Below, piece by piece: positions 9,357 to 16,975 of a stretch of 64,000 nt of DNA (position 1 is the first letter of the stretch; the number at the start of each line of letters is the position of its first letter). The notes below the pieces were generated by a model. That model had not been told where the DNA came from, searched no databases, and saw nothing but the letters and a program-made list of their open reading frames with translations. The translations under genes were made by a program, and so were the position numbers. Source of the DNA: Burkholderia sp. (GTDB taxonomy: Bacteria; Pseudomonadota; Gammaproteobacteria; Burkholderiales; Burkholderiaceae); assembly GCA_031253835.1 (NCBI GenBank), contig JAIRVP010000004.1, positions 122,426-186,425 of the forward strand, read 5' to 3'.

Positions 9357-9451
9357 TGTTCGTGGGGCGGGAGGTGGTGCGTGGGGACTGTGTGCGGCGG
9401 CGGTTGTGACGATGCGGGTGCAGAAACCTTCCCGCATCGCGCCGTACTCGG

Positions 9452-10774
9452 TCAGAACAGATACATCCCCGCCACGAACACCACGCCCGAGAACAGCAGC
9501 GTCGTCACGCAATACCCCATGATGTCGCGCACGCCGAGCCCCGCGATTGCCAGCGCCGGCAGCGCCCAGAACGGCTGCGCCATGTTGGTCCATGCCTCGC
9601 CGTACGCGATCGCCATCGCGGCCTTGCCGAGATCGGCGCCGAGTGCCTGAGCGGCCGGCATCACGAACGGGCCCTGCACGACCCAGTGGCCGCCGCCCGA
9701 CGGCACCGCGAAATTGATCACGGCCGAGCTCAGGAATGCGAGCAGCGGGAACGTGTGCACGTTCGCGATATCGACGAACCACTTCGTGATCACGCCCGCG
9801 AGCCCCGAGTGATCCATCAGCGCCTGGATGCCTGCGTAGAACGGGAACTGGATCATGATCCCCGACGCGCCGCGTGCCGCGCCGGCCACGGCGCGCGCAT
9901 ACGCCATCGGCGTCCGGTGCAGCAGGATGCCGGCTGCCAGGAACGCGAGGTTCACCGTGTCGATGTCGAGCGCGAAGCCTTTCTGCACGAAACGCAGCAC
10001 GAGGAACGCCGCGCACAGCGCCGCGACGAAGACCGACAGCACGCGGCTCTCCTCCAGGCGTTCCGCGAACGTCGCATCGGGCCCGAGTTGCCGCTCGACG
10101 CTCGGCGGCTCGGCGAGCAGCGCCGGATCGACGCTGACGACGTCGCCCGGCTTCGGCATCATCATCCGCGCGAGAAACGGCAGCATCACGATCAGCCCGA
10201 TCGTGATGAACGCGTTGTAGCCGGTGAAGATCGTATCCGACACGGGAATCAGCCCGATGGTCTTCTCCATCGGATTGCCCTTCGTGGCCGCGACGAGCGG
10301 GACCGAGCCCGACAGCCCGCCGTGCCAGCTCAGGAAACCCATGTAGGCCGACGCGACGAGCAGCCGGTAGTCGCTGCCGGCCACGCGGCGCGCCACTTCG
10401 CGCGCGAGCATCGCGCCGAGCACGAGGCCGAAACCCCAGTTGATCGCGCAGGCCAGCGCGCCGACGAAGGCGACGAGCATCACGCCCTGACCGGGCGTAC
10501 GCGCGGTGCTCGCGAGCGCGACGAGCATGCGCCGCACGGGCGGCGAACTCGCGAGCGCGTGGCCGGTGACGAGGATCATGACCATCTGCATCGAGAACGC
10601 GAGCAGGTTCCAGAAACCCGAACCCCACATCGTCGTGAGCTGCGCCGGCGAATTCGGCGTGAGGCCGAACGCCAGCGCGAACGTGACGATCGTCAGCAGG
10701 ATCGCGAAAATCAACGGGTCGGGCAGCACGCGGTGAACCACCTGCGTGAAAAAGCGGGAAATGCGCTGAATCAA
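9452..10774 (-). CDS. atoE: Short-chain fatty acid permease (AtoE family)
   Basis: This 440-aa polytopic membrane protein matches the AtoE short-chain fatty acid transporter family, which imports butyrate or acetoacetate. Landmarks are the N-terminal RFFTQVVHRVLPDPLIFAIL segment, INWGFGLVLGAMLARE, and near the C-terminus PSGGGHWVVQGPF. No ATG lies near the conserved start. A TTG at 10774 (reading LIQRISRFF) has GAGGAG 6 nt upstream and gives the family length, so I use it; the frame is otherwise open to 10933. No acetoacetyl-CoA transferase genes lie next to it, so it acts as a stand-alone uptake gene here. Confidence 0.85.
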   Translation of the reverse strand: MIQRISRFFTQVVHRVLPDPLIFAILLTIVTFALAFGLTPNSPAQLTTMWGSGFWNLLAFSMQMVMILVTGHALASSPPVRRMLVALASTARTPGQGVMLVAFVGALACAINWGFGLVLGAMLAREVARRVAGSDYRLLVASAYMGFLSWHGGLSGSVPLVAATKGNPMEKTIGLIPVSDTIFTGYNAFITIGLIVMLPFLARMMMPKPGDVVSVDPALLAEPPSVERQLGPDATFAERLEESRVLSVFVAALCAAFLVLRFVQKGFALDIDTVNLAFLAAGILLHRTPMAYARAVAGAARGASGIMIQFPFYAGIQALMDHSGLAGVITKWFVDIANVHTFPLLAFLSSAVINFAVPSGGGHWVVQGPFVMPAAQALGADLGKAAMAIAYGEAWTNMAQPFWALPALAIAGLGVRDIMGYCVTTLLFSGVVFVAGMYLF

Positions 10775-10933
10775 CTTGAGCTCCTCGTTTCCTGATAGGG
10801 ACGTCCGCGCGTGTCGTTGTTGGTTGAGGCGCGGAAACGCGCGGATTCTTGCACAGAACCGGCGAACGCGCTTTGGACTGAGCAGTCGTGATCGCGTCGT
10901 GGCGCGGCAGGAAAACGAGGGGGAAAATGGCAA

Positions 10934-10958
10934 AAGGCGGCGCGATCCGCGCCGCCTT
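10934..10958 (-). terminator. Rho-independent terminator of the CLC channel gene
   Basis: A perfect 11-bp stem (AAGGCGGCGCG / CGCGCCGCCTT) closes a 3-nt loop. Read on the minus strand it is followed by a T-rich stretch (TTTTGCCATTTT). It lies 24 bp past the stop of the leftward CLC gene. Confidence 0.75.
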
Positions 10959-10981
10959 GGACGATGAATGATGACCGCGCG

Positions 10982-12316
10982 TCAGCGCGCCGTCGTCGCG
11001 GGCGTGTTCACGGTCGCAACCGCCCTCGCCCGTTGCTCGGCCAACCGCTGCGCGAACCGGTACGCGACAAGCGAACCCGCCACGGCCAGCAGCATCGGCA
11101 CGAGGCTGTCGTGATTCGCGCGCGTGAATTCGAGCAGCAGCACGACAGCCGTAATCGGCATCTGCATCGACGCAGCCAGGAACGCGGTCGCGCCGATCAG
11201 CGCACATCCGCCGACCGATGCGCCCGGCCACACGAGGCTCCAGAGCCCGCCGAGCACGACACCGAGCAGCGCGCCGTTCGCGAGGCCCGGCGTCAGCAGC
11301 CCGCCTTCGGCACCGGCCCGCAGGCTGCCGGCCTCGATCAGTACCTTCAGCACGAGCAGCGCGGCGGCAAGGCCGATCGTCAGCGTGCCGTCGAACCCCA
11401 GCGATGCCGGCCCCTTGCCGTTGCCGAGCAGCTGCGGAAACCGCATCGCGAGCACGCCGATCACCGCGAAATTGACCAGCGCGAACACGGGCAGCCGCCA
11501 GTCCTTCGGCGCGTCCGCCCGCGCGCGGGTCGTGAGCCGCACGAAGCCGTATGCGGCGAAACCGAACAACGGCCCGCAGACGATCGACCAGGCGACGAGC
11601 GGCGTGCTCAGCACGAACGCCGGCACCGTGTACTGGTGCTCGTTGCCGAGGCCGATCCACGCGACAGCCGCCGCGATCGCCGACGTCACGACCGCCACGA
11701 CCAGCGCACGCAGTTCGAACGTGCCGAGCAGCACTTCGAGCACGAAGATCGCACCGCCGAGCGGCACGTTGTAGACGGCCGCGAGACCCGCGCCGGCGCC
11801 GCACGCGACCATCAGCCGGCAGTCGTCGGGCGTGAGCCCCGCGGCGTGCGCGAACCGCCCGGCCAACAGGGAGCCGATCTCGCGCGGCGCGACTTCGCGG
11901 CCGAGCGGCGAGCCGAGCGCCACGGTGACGATCTGCAGCAGCGCGTGAACCGTCGTGCTGACGAACGGCATCCGCGGATCGGCCGCGCGCACCGCACGGC
12001 GGATGCTGACGAGCGGCCGGCCATACCGGTAAAGCGCCCACCAGCCGCCGCCGGCGACGATCCCGCAGACGATCAGCACCGCGACCCGGCGCAGCGGATC
12101 GGCACCGGTCACACCGCTGAGGAAGCTCTCGGACCCGATCACGTGCGCGACGCCGTAGCCGTACGCGACGTGCTGGATCGCATGCAGCAGCAGCGCGAGC
12201 AGCATGCCGCCGAGGCCCGCGCCGACGCCGGTCAGGACCGTGACGACGGCCATGCGCGCGAACGGGCTGGCGGGCGGCGAAGAGGAGGCTGGAGCGGACG
12301 GAAGATCGAGGCGCAT
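10982..12316 (-). CDS. CLC family chloride channel / antiporter (ClcB-like)
   Basis: This 444-aa protein is a CLC-type anion channel or H+/Cl- exchanger with about ten to twelve membrane segments. The family selectivity loop appears as GSPLGREVAPREIGS (about 126-140), where GRE is the variant of the usual GREGP motif. ACGAGAGLAAVYNVPLGGAIFVLE is the next conserved helix pair (partial quote: YNVPLGGAIFVLE), and GAEGGLLTPGLANGALLG is the third. No CBS domains follow, as in ClcB-like proteins. It is a single-gene unit closed by the hairpin at 10934-10958. Its role may be acid or osmotic tolerance, which is inference. Confidence 0.87.
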   Translation of the reverse strand: MRLDLPSAPASSSPPASPFARMAVVTVLTGVGAGLGGMLLALLLHAIQHVAYGYGVAHVIGSESFLSGVTGADPLRRVAVLIVCGIVAGGGWWALYRYGRPLVSIRRAVRAADPRMPFVSTTVHALLQIVTVALGSPLGREVAPREIGSLLAGRFAHAAGLTPDDCRLMVACGAGAGLAAVYNVPLGGAIFVLEVLLGTFELRALVVAVVTSAIAAAVAWIGLGNEHQYTVPAFVLSTPLVAWSIVCGPLFGFAAYGFVRLTTRARADAPKDWRLPVFALVNFAVIGVLAMRFPQLLGNGKGPASLGFDGTLTIGLAAALLVLKVLIEAGSLRAGAEGGLLTPGLANGALLGVVLGGLWSLVWPGASVGGCALIGATAFLAASMQMPITAVVLLLEFTRANHDSLVPMLLAVAGSLVAYRFAQRLAEQRARAVATVNTPATTAR

Positions 12317-12481
12317 GAGATCGGCGAACGGAGATCGAAAAGACGGCGCACAACACGCGCGCCGTCGTCAGGACCGCATCGTAGGCCGGCGCCTCTCATG
12401 AGACAAACGTATTTTTCGAATCGACTCATGCATTTCATGAATACACGTAACCGGACGAGGCCGTGAGCCCCGCCTTCCGCG

Positions 12482-13723
12482 TCAATCCGGATACGTCACG
12501 CGCGCCGGTTCGCGCCGCATGATCACGTTCCCGTGGCGGACCGACAGCGTGGCCTGCGCCTGCCGGCGCACGGCTTCGTAGTCGCTGTCCGCGTCGAGCA
12601 CGACGAGATTCGCCGGGCGCCCGACCGCGATGCCGTAGCGGTCGCCGAGATGCATCGCCGTCGCGCTGTGGTCGGTGACGAAGTCGAGGCAGCGCTGCAG
12701 GTCCTCGTAACCCATCATGTGGCAGATATGGAGGCCCGCATCGAGCACGCGCAGGATGTTGCCGTTGCCGAGCGGATACCACGGATCCTTGATCGAATCC
12801 TGCCCGAAGCACACGTTGAGCCCGGCGCGGTCGAGCTCCGCGACGCGCGTGACGCCGCGCCGCTTCGGAAACGTGTCGAACCGACCTTGCAGATGGATGC
12901 TCTCGGTCGGGCACGAGATGAAGTTCAGGCCCGCGCGCTTCAGCAGCCGGAACAGCTTCGAGCAGTACGCGTTGTCGTACGAACCCATCGCGGTCGTGTG
13001 GCTTGCCGTGACACGCGCCCCCATCCCGCGCACGCGCGCCGCTTCGGCGAGCACCTCCAGAAAGCGCGAATGCGGATCGTCGGTCTCGTCGCAATGCACG
13101 TCGACGAGGCAGCCGGTGCGTTCCGCGAGATCCATCAGAAAGCCGATCGAGCTGACGCCCTGCTCGCGCGTGTTCTCGAAATGCGGAATCCCGCCGACGA
13201 CGTCCGCGCCGAGGTCGATCGCCTGCTCCATCAGCGCGCGCCCGCCGTCGAACGATTCGATGCCTTCCTGCGGAAACGCGACGATCTGCAGGTCGATCAG
13301 CCCGCGCGCCTCGTCCTTCACTTCCAGCATCGCCTTCAGTGCGGCGAGCGTCGGATCGGTCACGTCGACGTGCGTGCGCACGTGCTGGATCCCGTGGTCG
13401 CGCAGCATGCCGATCGCCGCATGCGCGCGCGTCTTCGTGTCCTCGTGCGTGATCGTCGCCTTGCGTTCGGCCCAGCGCTCGATCCCTTCGAACAGCGTGC
13501 CGCTCATGTTCCATGCGGGCTCGCCGGCCGTCAGCACCGCATCGAGGTGGATGTGCGGCTCGACGAGCGGCGGAATCGCGAGACGGCCGCCGCCGTCGAT
13601 ATCGCCGGGATTCGTCGGCGCGATCGGCGCGGATTGCGCATCGACCCGCGCGATCGTGCCGCCGTCGATGCCGATCGTGAACAGGCCGTCGCGGCCGCGC
13701 AGGCGTACGTTGAACAGATTCAT
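12482..13723 (-). CDS. codA: Cytosine deaminase-like amidohydrolase (CodA family)
   Basis: This 413-aa cytoplasmic metal-dependent amidohydrolase closely resembles E. coli CodA, which deaminates cytosine to uracil. Metal and catalytic residues are present: EPHIHLD (His57, His59), Gln152 in AFPQEG, DVHCDE (His210, Glu213), SHTTAM (His242) and FGQD (Asp309). The residue after Asp309 is Ser where E. coli CodA has Asp314 in FGHDD, so the pyrimidine pocket may differ. No codB permease is adjacent. The ATG at 13723 gives a normal length; the frame reaches 14047 but the extension is Ala/Arg-rich. It is divergent from the porin gene. Confidence 0.87.
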   Translation of the reverse strand: MNLFNVRLRGRDGLFTIGIDGGTIARVDAQSAPIAPTNPGDIDGGGRLAIPPLVEPHIHLDAVLTAGEPAWNMSGTLFEGIERWAERKATITHEDTKTRAHAAIGMLRDHGIQHVRTHVDVTDPTLAALKAMLEVKDEARGLIDLQIVAFPQEGIESFDGGRALMEQAIDLGADVVGGIPHFENTREQGVSSIGFLMDLAERTGCLVDVHCDETDDPHSRFLEVLAEAARVRGMGARVTASHTTAMGSYDNAYCSKLFRLLKRAGLNFISCPTESIHLQGRFDTFPKRRGVTRVAELDRAGLNVCFGQDSIKDPWYPLGNGNILRVLDAGLHICHMMGYEDLQRCLDFVTDHSATAMHLGDRYGIAVGRPANLVVLDADSDYEAVRRQAQATLSVRHGNVIMRREPARVTYPD

Positions 13724-14061
13724 GTGGAGGCCCCTCGTTGTATGCATGACGACTGCCGCGCGTTCCGCGTCGGCGGCCGTGCGATCCGGGTGACCAGTAT
13801 GGATGAAAAGCATCGATGCGCGCACGTGCCGCGCCTGTTGCATCGACACGACAACCGGGCCGCGTCGAGCGGCAGCCGCGCGCCGGCCAACTCGCGAAAA
13901 CCGCCGGCCCCGGGCGCGCGCGGCGCGACATGTCGGTTTTGTGAAGGACTCTTGCCGGATCCGGAAAGGTGCGCTCGCCGCGCCGGCGGCCTCGCGCGCG
14001 CAGGGCGTTCCTATACTTGCGCCGAACTTTTGTTTCCCGTCCCACACGCAGGAGCCTCACC
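13724..14061. other. 338-bp divergent control region between codA and porin
   Basis: No gene is seen here. A TATACT box at 14012-14017 lies 44 bp before the porin ATG and is a plausible -10, but no convincing -35 lies 17 bp upstream. For the leftward codA-like gene I see no clear promoter. Confidence 0.4.
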
Positions 14062-15204
14062 ATGAAAAAAACCCTGATCGCCGGCGCATGCACCGCCGCC
14101 CTGTTCGCGCCGCTCGCCCACGCGCAAAGCTCGGTCACGCTGTACGGCCTGATCGACGCCGGCATCGCCTATACCAACAACGTGAACGGCGCGTCGCAGT
14201 GGCGCATGGCCAGCGGCACGGTCAACGGCAGCCGCTTCGGCGTGCGCGGCACCGAGGATCTCGGCGGCGGCCTGAAGGCCCTGTTCGTGCTCGAAAACGG
14301 CTTCAACGTGAACAACGGCGGGCTGGGCCAGGACGGCAAGCTGTTCGGCCGCCACGCGTATGTCGGTCTCAGCCAGGCCGGCTACGGCACGCTGACGCTC
14401 GGCCGCCAGTACGACACGATGGTCGACTTCGTCGCGCCGCTCTCCGCGACGGCCGGCGACTTCGGCGATGCAGGCTTCGCGCACCCGTTCGACAACGACA
14501 ACCTGAATCACTCGCTGCGCATCAACAACGCGGTCAAGTACACGAGCGAGTCGCTCGCGGGTTTCAAGGTCGGCGCGATGTACGCGTTCTCGAACTCGAC
14601 GAGCTTCAGCGCCAACCGCGCGTACAGCGTCGCGGCGAGCTACACGAACGGCCCGCTGAAGCTGGCCGGCGCATACCTGCAGATGAACGGCACGAAGGGC
14701 TCGACGAGCGCGAGCCCCGGTGCGACCGATTCGGCCGAAGCGAAGAGCGTGAGCCAGGGCGGCTGGTCGATCGGCTCGGACCGCATGCGCACGTACGGCG
14801 GCGGCGTCAGCTACGTGTTCGGCCCGGCGACCGTCGGCTTCGTCTATACGCGCTCGCAGTACGACAACACGGGCTCGTTCGGCTCCACCGGCCAGGTCGC
14901 GTTCAACAACTACGACGTGAACGTGCGCTATGCCGTGACACCGGCCGTCAGCCTCGGCGCCGCCTACGTGTACACGGACGCCAGCGTGTCGAACCCCGAC
15001 AGCAAGCACGGCACCGATCCGAAGTGGCACCAGGTCGACCTGCAGGCCGTGTACAAGCTGTCGCGCCGCACCGACCTGTACGCGGAAGCGATGTATCAGC
15101 ACGCGTCCGGCCGCGGCTACCAGGCGTTCATCAACACGTCGGGCGGCGCATCGAGCACGGCGAACCAGGTCGTCGGCACGATCGGCATGCGCACGCGCTT
15201 CTGA
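14062..15204 (+). CDS. Outer-membrane porin (Gram-negative OmpC/Porin_4 type)
   Basis: This 380-aa protein is a 16-strand trimeric porin of the beta-proteobacterial type. It has a Sec signal peptide cleaved at HAQ-SSV (about 22), the hallmark N-terminal strand SSVTLYGLIDAGIAYTNN, the GSRFGVRGTEDLGGGLKALF block, and LGRQYDTM. It ends in a C-terminal aromatic residue (MRTRF), as needed for BAM-dependent insertion. AGGAG precedes the ATG. The frame extends upstream to 13969 without protein-like sequence. It allows passive diffusion of small hydrophilic solutes; specificity cannot be read. Confidence 0.93.
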   Translation: MKKTLIAGACTAALFAPLAHAQSSVTLYGLIDAGIAYTNNVNGASQWRMASGTVNGSRFGVRGTEDLGGGLKALFVLENGFNVNNGGLGQDGKLFGRHAYVGLSQAGYGTLTLGRQYDTMVDFVAPLSATAGDFGDAGFAHPFDNDNLNHSLRINNAVKYTSESLAGFKVGAMYAFSNSTSFSANRAYSVAASYTNGPLKLAGAYLQMNGTKGSTSASPGATDSAEAKSVSQGGWSIGSDRMRTYGGGVSYVFGPATVGFVYTRSQYDNTGSFGSTGQVAFNNYDVNVRYAVTPAVSLGAAYVYTDASVSNPDSKHGTDPKWHQVDLQAVYKLSRRTDLYAEAMYQHASGRGYQAFINTSGGASSTANQVVGTIGMRTRF

Positions 15205-15218
15205 CCGGCGCGATGCGA

Positions 15219-15265
15219 CGTCGCCCGCCGGCCTCGAACCATCGGTTCGTTCGCCGCGGGCGACG
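15219..15265 (+). terminator. Hairpin downstream of the porin gene
   Basis: CGTCGCCCGC (15219-15228) pairs perfectly with GCGGGCGACG (15256-15265), and inside it CGAACC/GGTTCG forms a second stem. It begins 15 bp after the porin stop. No U-tract follows, so it is either a weak terminator or an mRNA 3'-end stabiliser. Confidence 0.45.
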
Positions 15266-15409
15266 CGCGCCAATGTTGTTCCATCTGGAAGGCAGCCTGC
15301 CTGGAATCGGGGTTTTTGTGCGCGCAGCCGCTACGTAGACTGGCATCGAAGGCTCGGGTCATGCGTCACGCATCGATCCGGCCACCCACCCCGTCTTCAG
15401 GAGAACCTC

Positions 15410-15712
15410 GTGAAATCGCTCGTCGTTACCGCCGCCGCTGCCGTCCTGCTTGCCGCACCGGCCCTGTCGTTCGCCCAGCACGCACCGTCGCCCGTCACGC
15501 GCGCGCAGGTGCTGCAGGAACTGATCGATCTGGAGTCGGTCGGCTACAACCCGGCGCGCGGTGAAGCCGACAACTATCCGGAGGACATCATGGCCGCGCA
15601 GCAACGGCTGCAGGCGAAGCGTCTCGCGGAACACAAGGCGGCGCAGGCCGCGTATGGCCCGGCCGGCCAGCCGGCAACCGAATCCGGTGCGGCTGCGAAG
15701 CCCGCGCTGTGA
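15410..15712 (+). CDS. Small exported DUF4148 family protein
   Basis: This 100-aa protein has a Sec signal peptide (MKSLVVTAAAAVLLAAPALS, cleaved at SFAQ-HAP) and the short DUF4148 core VTRAQVLQELIDLESVGYNPA, followed by NYPEDIMAAQQRL. The family is abundant in Burkholderia and Ralstonia and has no settled function; it is periplasmic. The start is GTG at 15410 with CAGGAG eight nt upstream. Its Ala/Gln/Lys-rich tail is probably disordered. Confidence 0.85.
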   Translation: MKSLVVTAAAAVLLAAPALSFAQHAPSPVTRAQVLQELIDLESVGYNPARGEADNYPEDIMAAQQRLQAKRLAEHKAAQAAYGPAGQPATESGAAAKPAL

Positions 15713-15725
15713 CGACGTGACGAAG

Positions 15726-15763
15726 CGCCTCGCCCGCGTGAAGGATGTTCAGCGGGCAAGGCG
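15726..15763. terminator. Hairpin between convergent genes
   Basis: CGCCTCGCCCGC (15726-15737) and GCGGGCAAGGCG (15752-15763) form a 12-bp stem with one mismatch, just after the DUF4148 stop and before the leftward LysR gene's end. No clear T-run follows on either strand. It is a probable bidirectional transcription end. Confidence 0.4.
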
Positions 15764-15823
15764 CGTATCGCTCGTGCGCGAAGAAGCCGGAAAGGACACG
15801 ACGCACCCGTGTGCGCCCGCCGC

Positions 15824-16771
15824 TCAGGCAGCCTGCGGTTCGCGGTCGATCGCGTTCAGCATCTCGACGTCGCGCGCGATCATGCCCGGCACCTGCGCAC
15901 GCAGCATCTCGACCCAGGTCCGCACCTTCGCATCGACGAAACGGCGCGACGGATACAGCGCGTACACGTTCATCTTCTGCAGGATGTGCGCGGGCAGCAC
16001 GCGGACGAGCGTGCCGTCGCGCAGCGCGTCGATCGCCGAGTACAGCGGCAGCATGCCGATCCCGATGCCGTCGCGGATCGCGAGTGCGAGCGATTCGGCC
16101 GTATTGGTCTGCACCGGCCCCGCGACGTGGATCTGCTCGACGCCTTCGGGCCCTTCGAGCACCCATTCGTGCGTCGGGAACGCGGGCGTACACAGCGTCA
16201 GGCACGCATGCGCGGCGAGATCCTGCGGACGAACCGGTACGCCGTGCCGTTTCACGTAGTCGGGCGACGCGCACAGGATGCTGAACGTCGAGCCCAGCAG
16301 GTGCGACACGAGTTCGGAATCGGGCAGCGACGACGCGGTCACGACGGCCATGTCGCTCGTGCCGTCGAACAGGTCGGGCATGCGCTGCGACAGCGACAGC
16401 TCGATCGACACGTCCGGGAACTGCGCGTGATAGCGCGTCAGTGCGGGCAGCACATAGTGATGGCCGACGCTCGCGAAGCTGTGCATGCGCAGCACGCCGG
16501 CCGGCCGTTCGTGCGCGCAACTCGCCTCTTCTTCCGCGCGGTCGACGTCGGCGAGGATCTGGCGGCAGCGCCGCAGATAGCTTTCGCCGGCCGACGTGAG
16601 CGCGAGACGGCGCGTCGAGCGATTCATCAGACGGGTGCGCAGCCGCGCCTCGAGCTCCGACACCGCGCGCGACATCGCGCCCGTCGTCGAATTCAGCGAT
16701 TGCGCGGCGGCCGTGAAGCTGCCGGTCTCGACGACGCGCGAAAACACCCGCATGTTTTGTAGGGTATCCAT
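15824..16771 (-). CDS. LysR family regulator divergent from the FUSC efflux gene
   Basis: This regulator of about 315 aa has the LysR winged helix at the N-terminus (MDTLQNMRVFSRVVETGSF, recognition helix around SLNSTTGAMSRAVSELEARL) and a periplasmic-binding-like effector domain (about 90-295). The ATG at 16771 is used; a TTG at 16783 in the same frame would add four residues and cannot be ruled out. It faces the FUSC gene across about 200 bp, like AaeR and its aromatic-acid efflux operon, so an aromatic carboxylic acid inducer is plausible but inferred. Confidence 0.88.
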   Translation of the reverse strand: MDTLQNMRVFSRVVETGSFTAAAQSLNSTTGAMSRAVSELEARLRTRLMNRSTRRLALTSAGESYLRRCRQILADVDRAEEEASCAHERPAGVLRMHSFASVGHHYVLPALTRYHAQFPDVSIELSLSQRMPDLFDGTSDMAVVTASSLPDSELVSHLLGSTFSILCASPDYVKRHGVPVRPQDLAAHACLTLCTPAFPTHEWVLEGPEGVEQIHVAGPVQTNTAESLALAIRDGIGIGMLPLYSAIDALRDGTLVRVLPAHILQKMNVYALYPSRRFVDAKVRTWVEMLRAQVPGMIARDVEMLNAIDREPQAA

Positions 16772-16975
16772 TCCTGTGAGCAACCTGTAGCGGAACCGCT
16801 ATTTTCCTCCACCGGATGCGACAGATTGTTACTCCCGCTGCAACTATCGTTTCCCCGCAGCTGCGTTAATGCGCGGGCGCCGCACTCCTACAATCGGCGC
16901 CTCACCAGTCGAACGGACCCGTTCGGATGCGCCGCGGCACCTGCCCCGGCCCCGCACCACCGGTCCCCTCTTTTC

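Noticed and set aside
8586..12356. A 1256-codon minus-strand frame over the IclR, AtoE and CLC genes.
   Set aside because: It is a shadow frame with shadow-type composition; the real genes lie in other frames with family motifs.
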